DNA from: an uncultured Lachnospiraceae bacterium
GTDB taxonomy: Bacteria > Bacillota > Clostridia > Lachnospirales > Lachnospiraceae
Direction: 5' to 3'
DNA: 32,282 nucleotides
NCBI GenBank assembly: GCA_902797675.1
Contig: CADBTR010000119.1
Coordinates: 1-32,282, forward strand
The first letter of the stretch is position 1. Each line of letters opens with the position of its first letter. Shown piece after piece: positions 32,196 to 32,282 of this stretch. Position numbers and translations under genes: made by a program. The notes under the pieces were generated by a model. It did not search any database. It was not told the DNA's origin and saw nothing but the letters and a program-made list of their open reading frames with translations.

Positions 32196-32282
32196 TTGAA
32201 TGTCGCACGGCTTTAGCCCTGCGACCTGCTTGCTGCCAACGGCAGCAATTCCCGTAGGTCGGAGATTCAAACTCCCACCTAC
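32196..32282. repeat. Palindromic intergenic repeat family B, second copy (cut by window edge)
   Basis: It begins with the same TTGAATGTCGCA terminus and carries the GGCTTTAGCCCTGCGACCTGC core in inverse orientation to the copy at 28906-28997. Its central hairpin is a perfect 8-bp TTGCTGCC/GGCAGCAA stem here. The last 25 bases diverge or belong to a neighbouring element, so its right end is not certain. Confidence 0.8.

Noticed and set aside
1..32282. Prophage, insertion sequence or integrative element
   Set aside because: No transposase, integrase, phage structural gene or tRNA attachment site is visible; only short repeats are present.

Overview
The window looks like a chromosomal segment of an anaerobic, spore-forming Clostridia, most likely Lachnospiraceae. 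The basis is the gene content: a two-subunit Nfn-type ferredoxin/NADP oxidoreductase, a type III glutamine synthetase, a cotJA-cotJB-cotJC spore-coat operon, a class B sortase, and secreted proteins with InlB-type and BspA-type repeats. RBSs are strong GGAGG types. I see no transposase, integrase, phage gene, CRISPR array, rRNA or tRNA. Almost everything is on the minus strand; the only plus-strand block is 19411-21330.

Layout, read in minus-strand transcription order from the right. 32066-31023 is an LRR surface protein. 30896-29970 is a cytidylate-kinase-like P-loop protein with an extra C-terminal domain. 29905-29036 is a secreted, membrane-anchored lectin-like protein. 28833-25749 is a three-gene ABC exporter, followed by a 1412-residue repeat-rich surface protein (25639-21401). 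Together these form a roughly 11-kb cell-surface region. The plus-strand block then holds an orphan membrane protein and cotJABC, closed off by hairpin terminators. Next come moxR and a very large fused DUF58-transglutaminase membrane protein (19162-14415), then a class II aldolase overlapping in organisation with a class B sortase that has a long Thr/Pro-rich tail (14353-12299). A probable six-gene operon starts with glnN (12153) and runs through a zinc-ribbon membrane protein, a TPM-domain protein, ppiB, a HAD phosphatase and a GNAT acetyltransferase to a strong terminator at 6085. The last blocks are nfnA-nfnB-yesL (5585-2674) and capA-coaX (2270-49).

Genes within blocks are tightly packed. 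There are 4-bp ATGA overlaps at capA/coaX, moxR/DUF58, zinc-ribbon/TPM and within the ABC operon, which points to translational coupling. Convincing sigma-A-type promoters can be read ahead of most blocks, and intrinsic terminators close several of them.

The most interesting non-gene structures are two families of short hairpin-forming intergenic repeats. Family A is about 70 bp, at 1-70 and 2599-2669; one copy supplies the stop codon of coaX. Family B is about 92 bp with 12-bp terminal inverted repeats, at 28906-28997 and 32196-32282, with a decayed piece near 6014-6040. There is also a double-hairpin leader between a promoter and capA. The most interesting proteins are the DUF58-TgpA fusion with Glu at the usual catalytic Asp position, the tailed sortase behind aldolase, and the surface cluster in which three proteins share no sortase motif. 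No single system here can be called undescribed from sequence alone.
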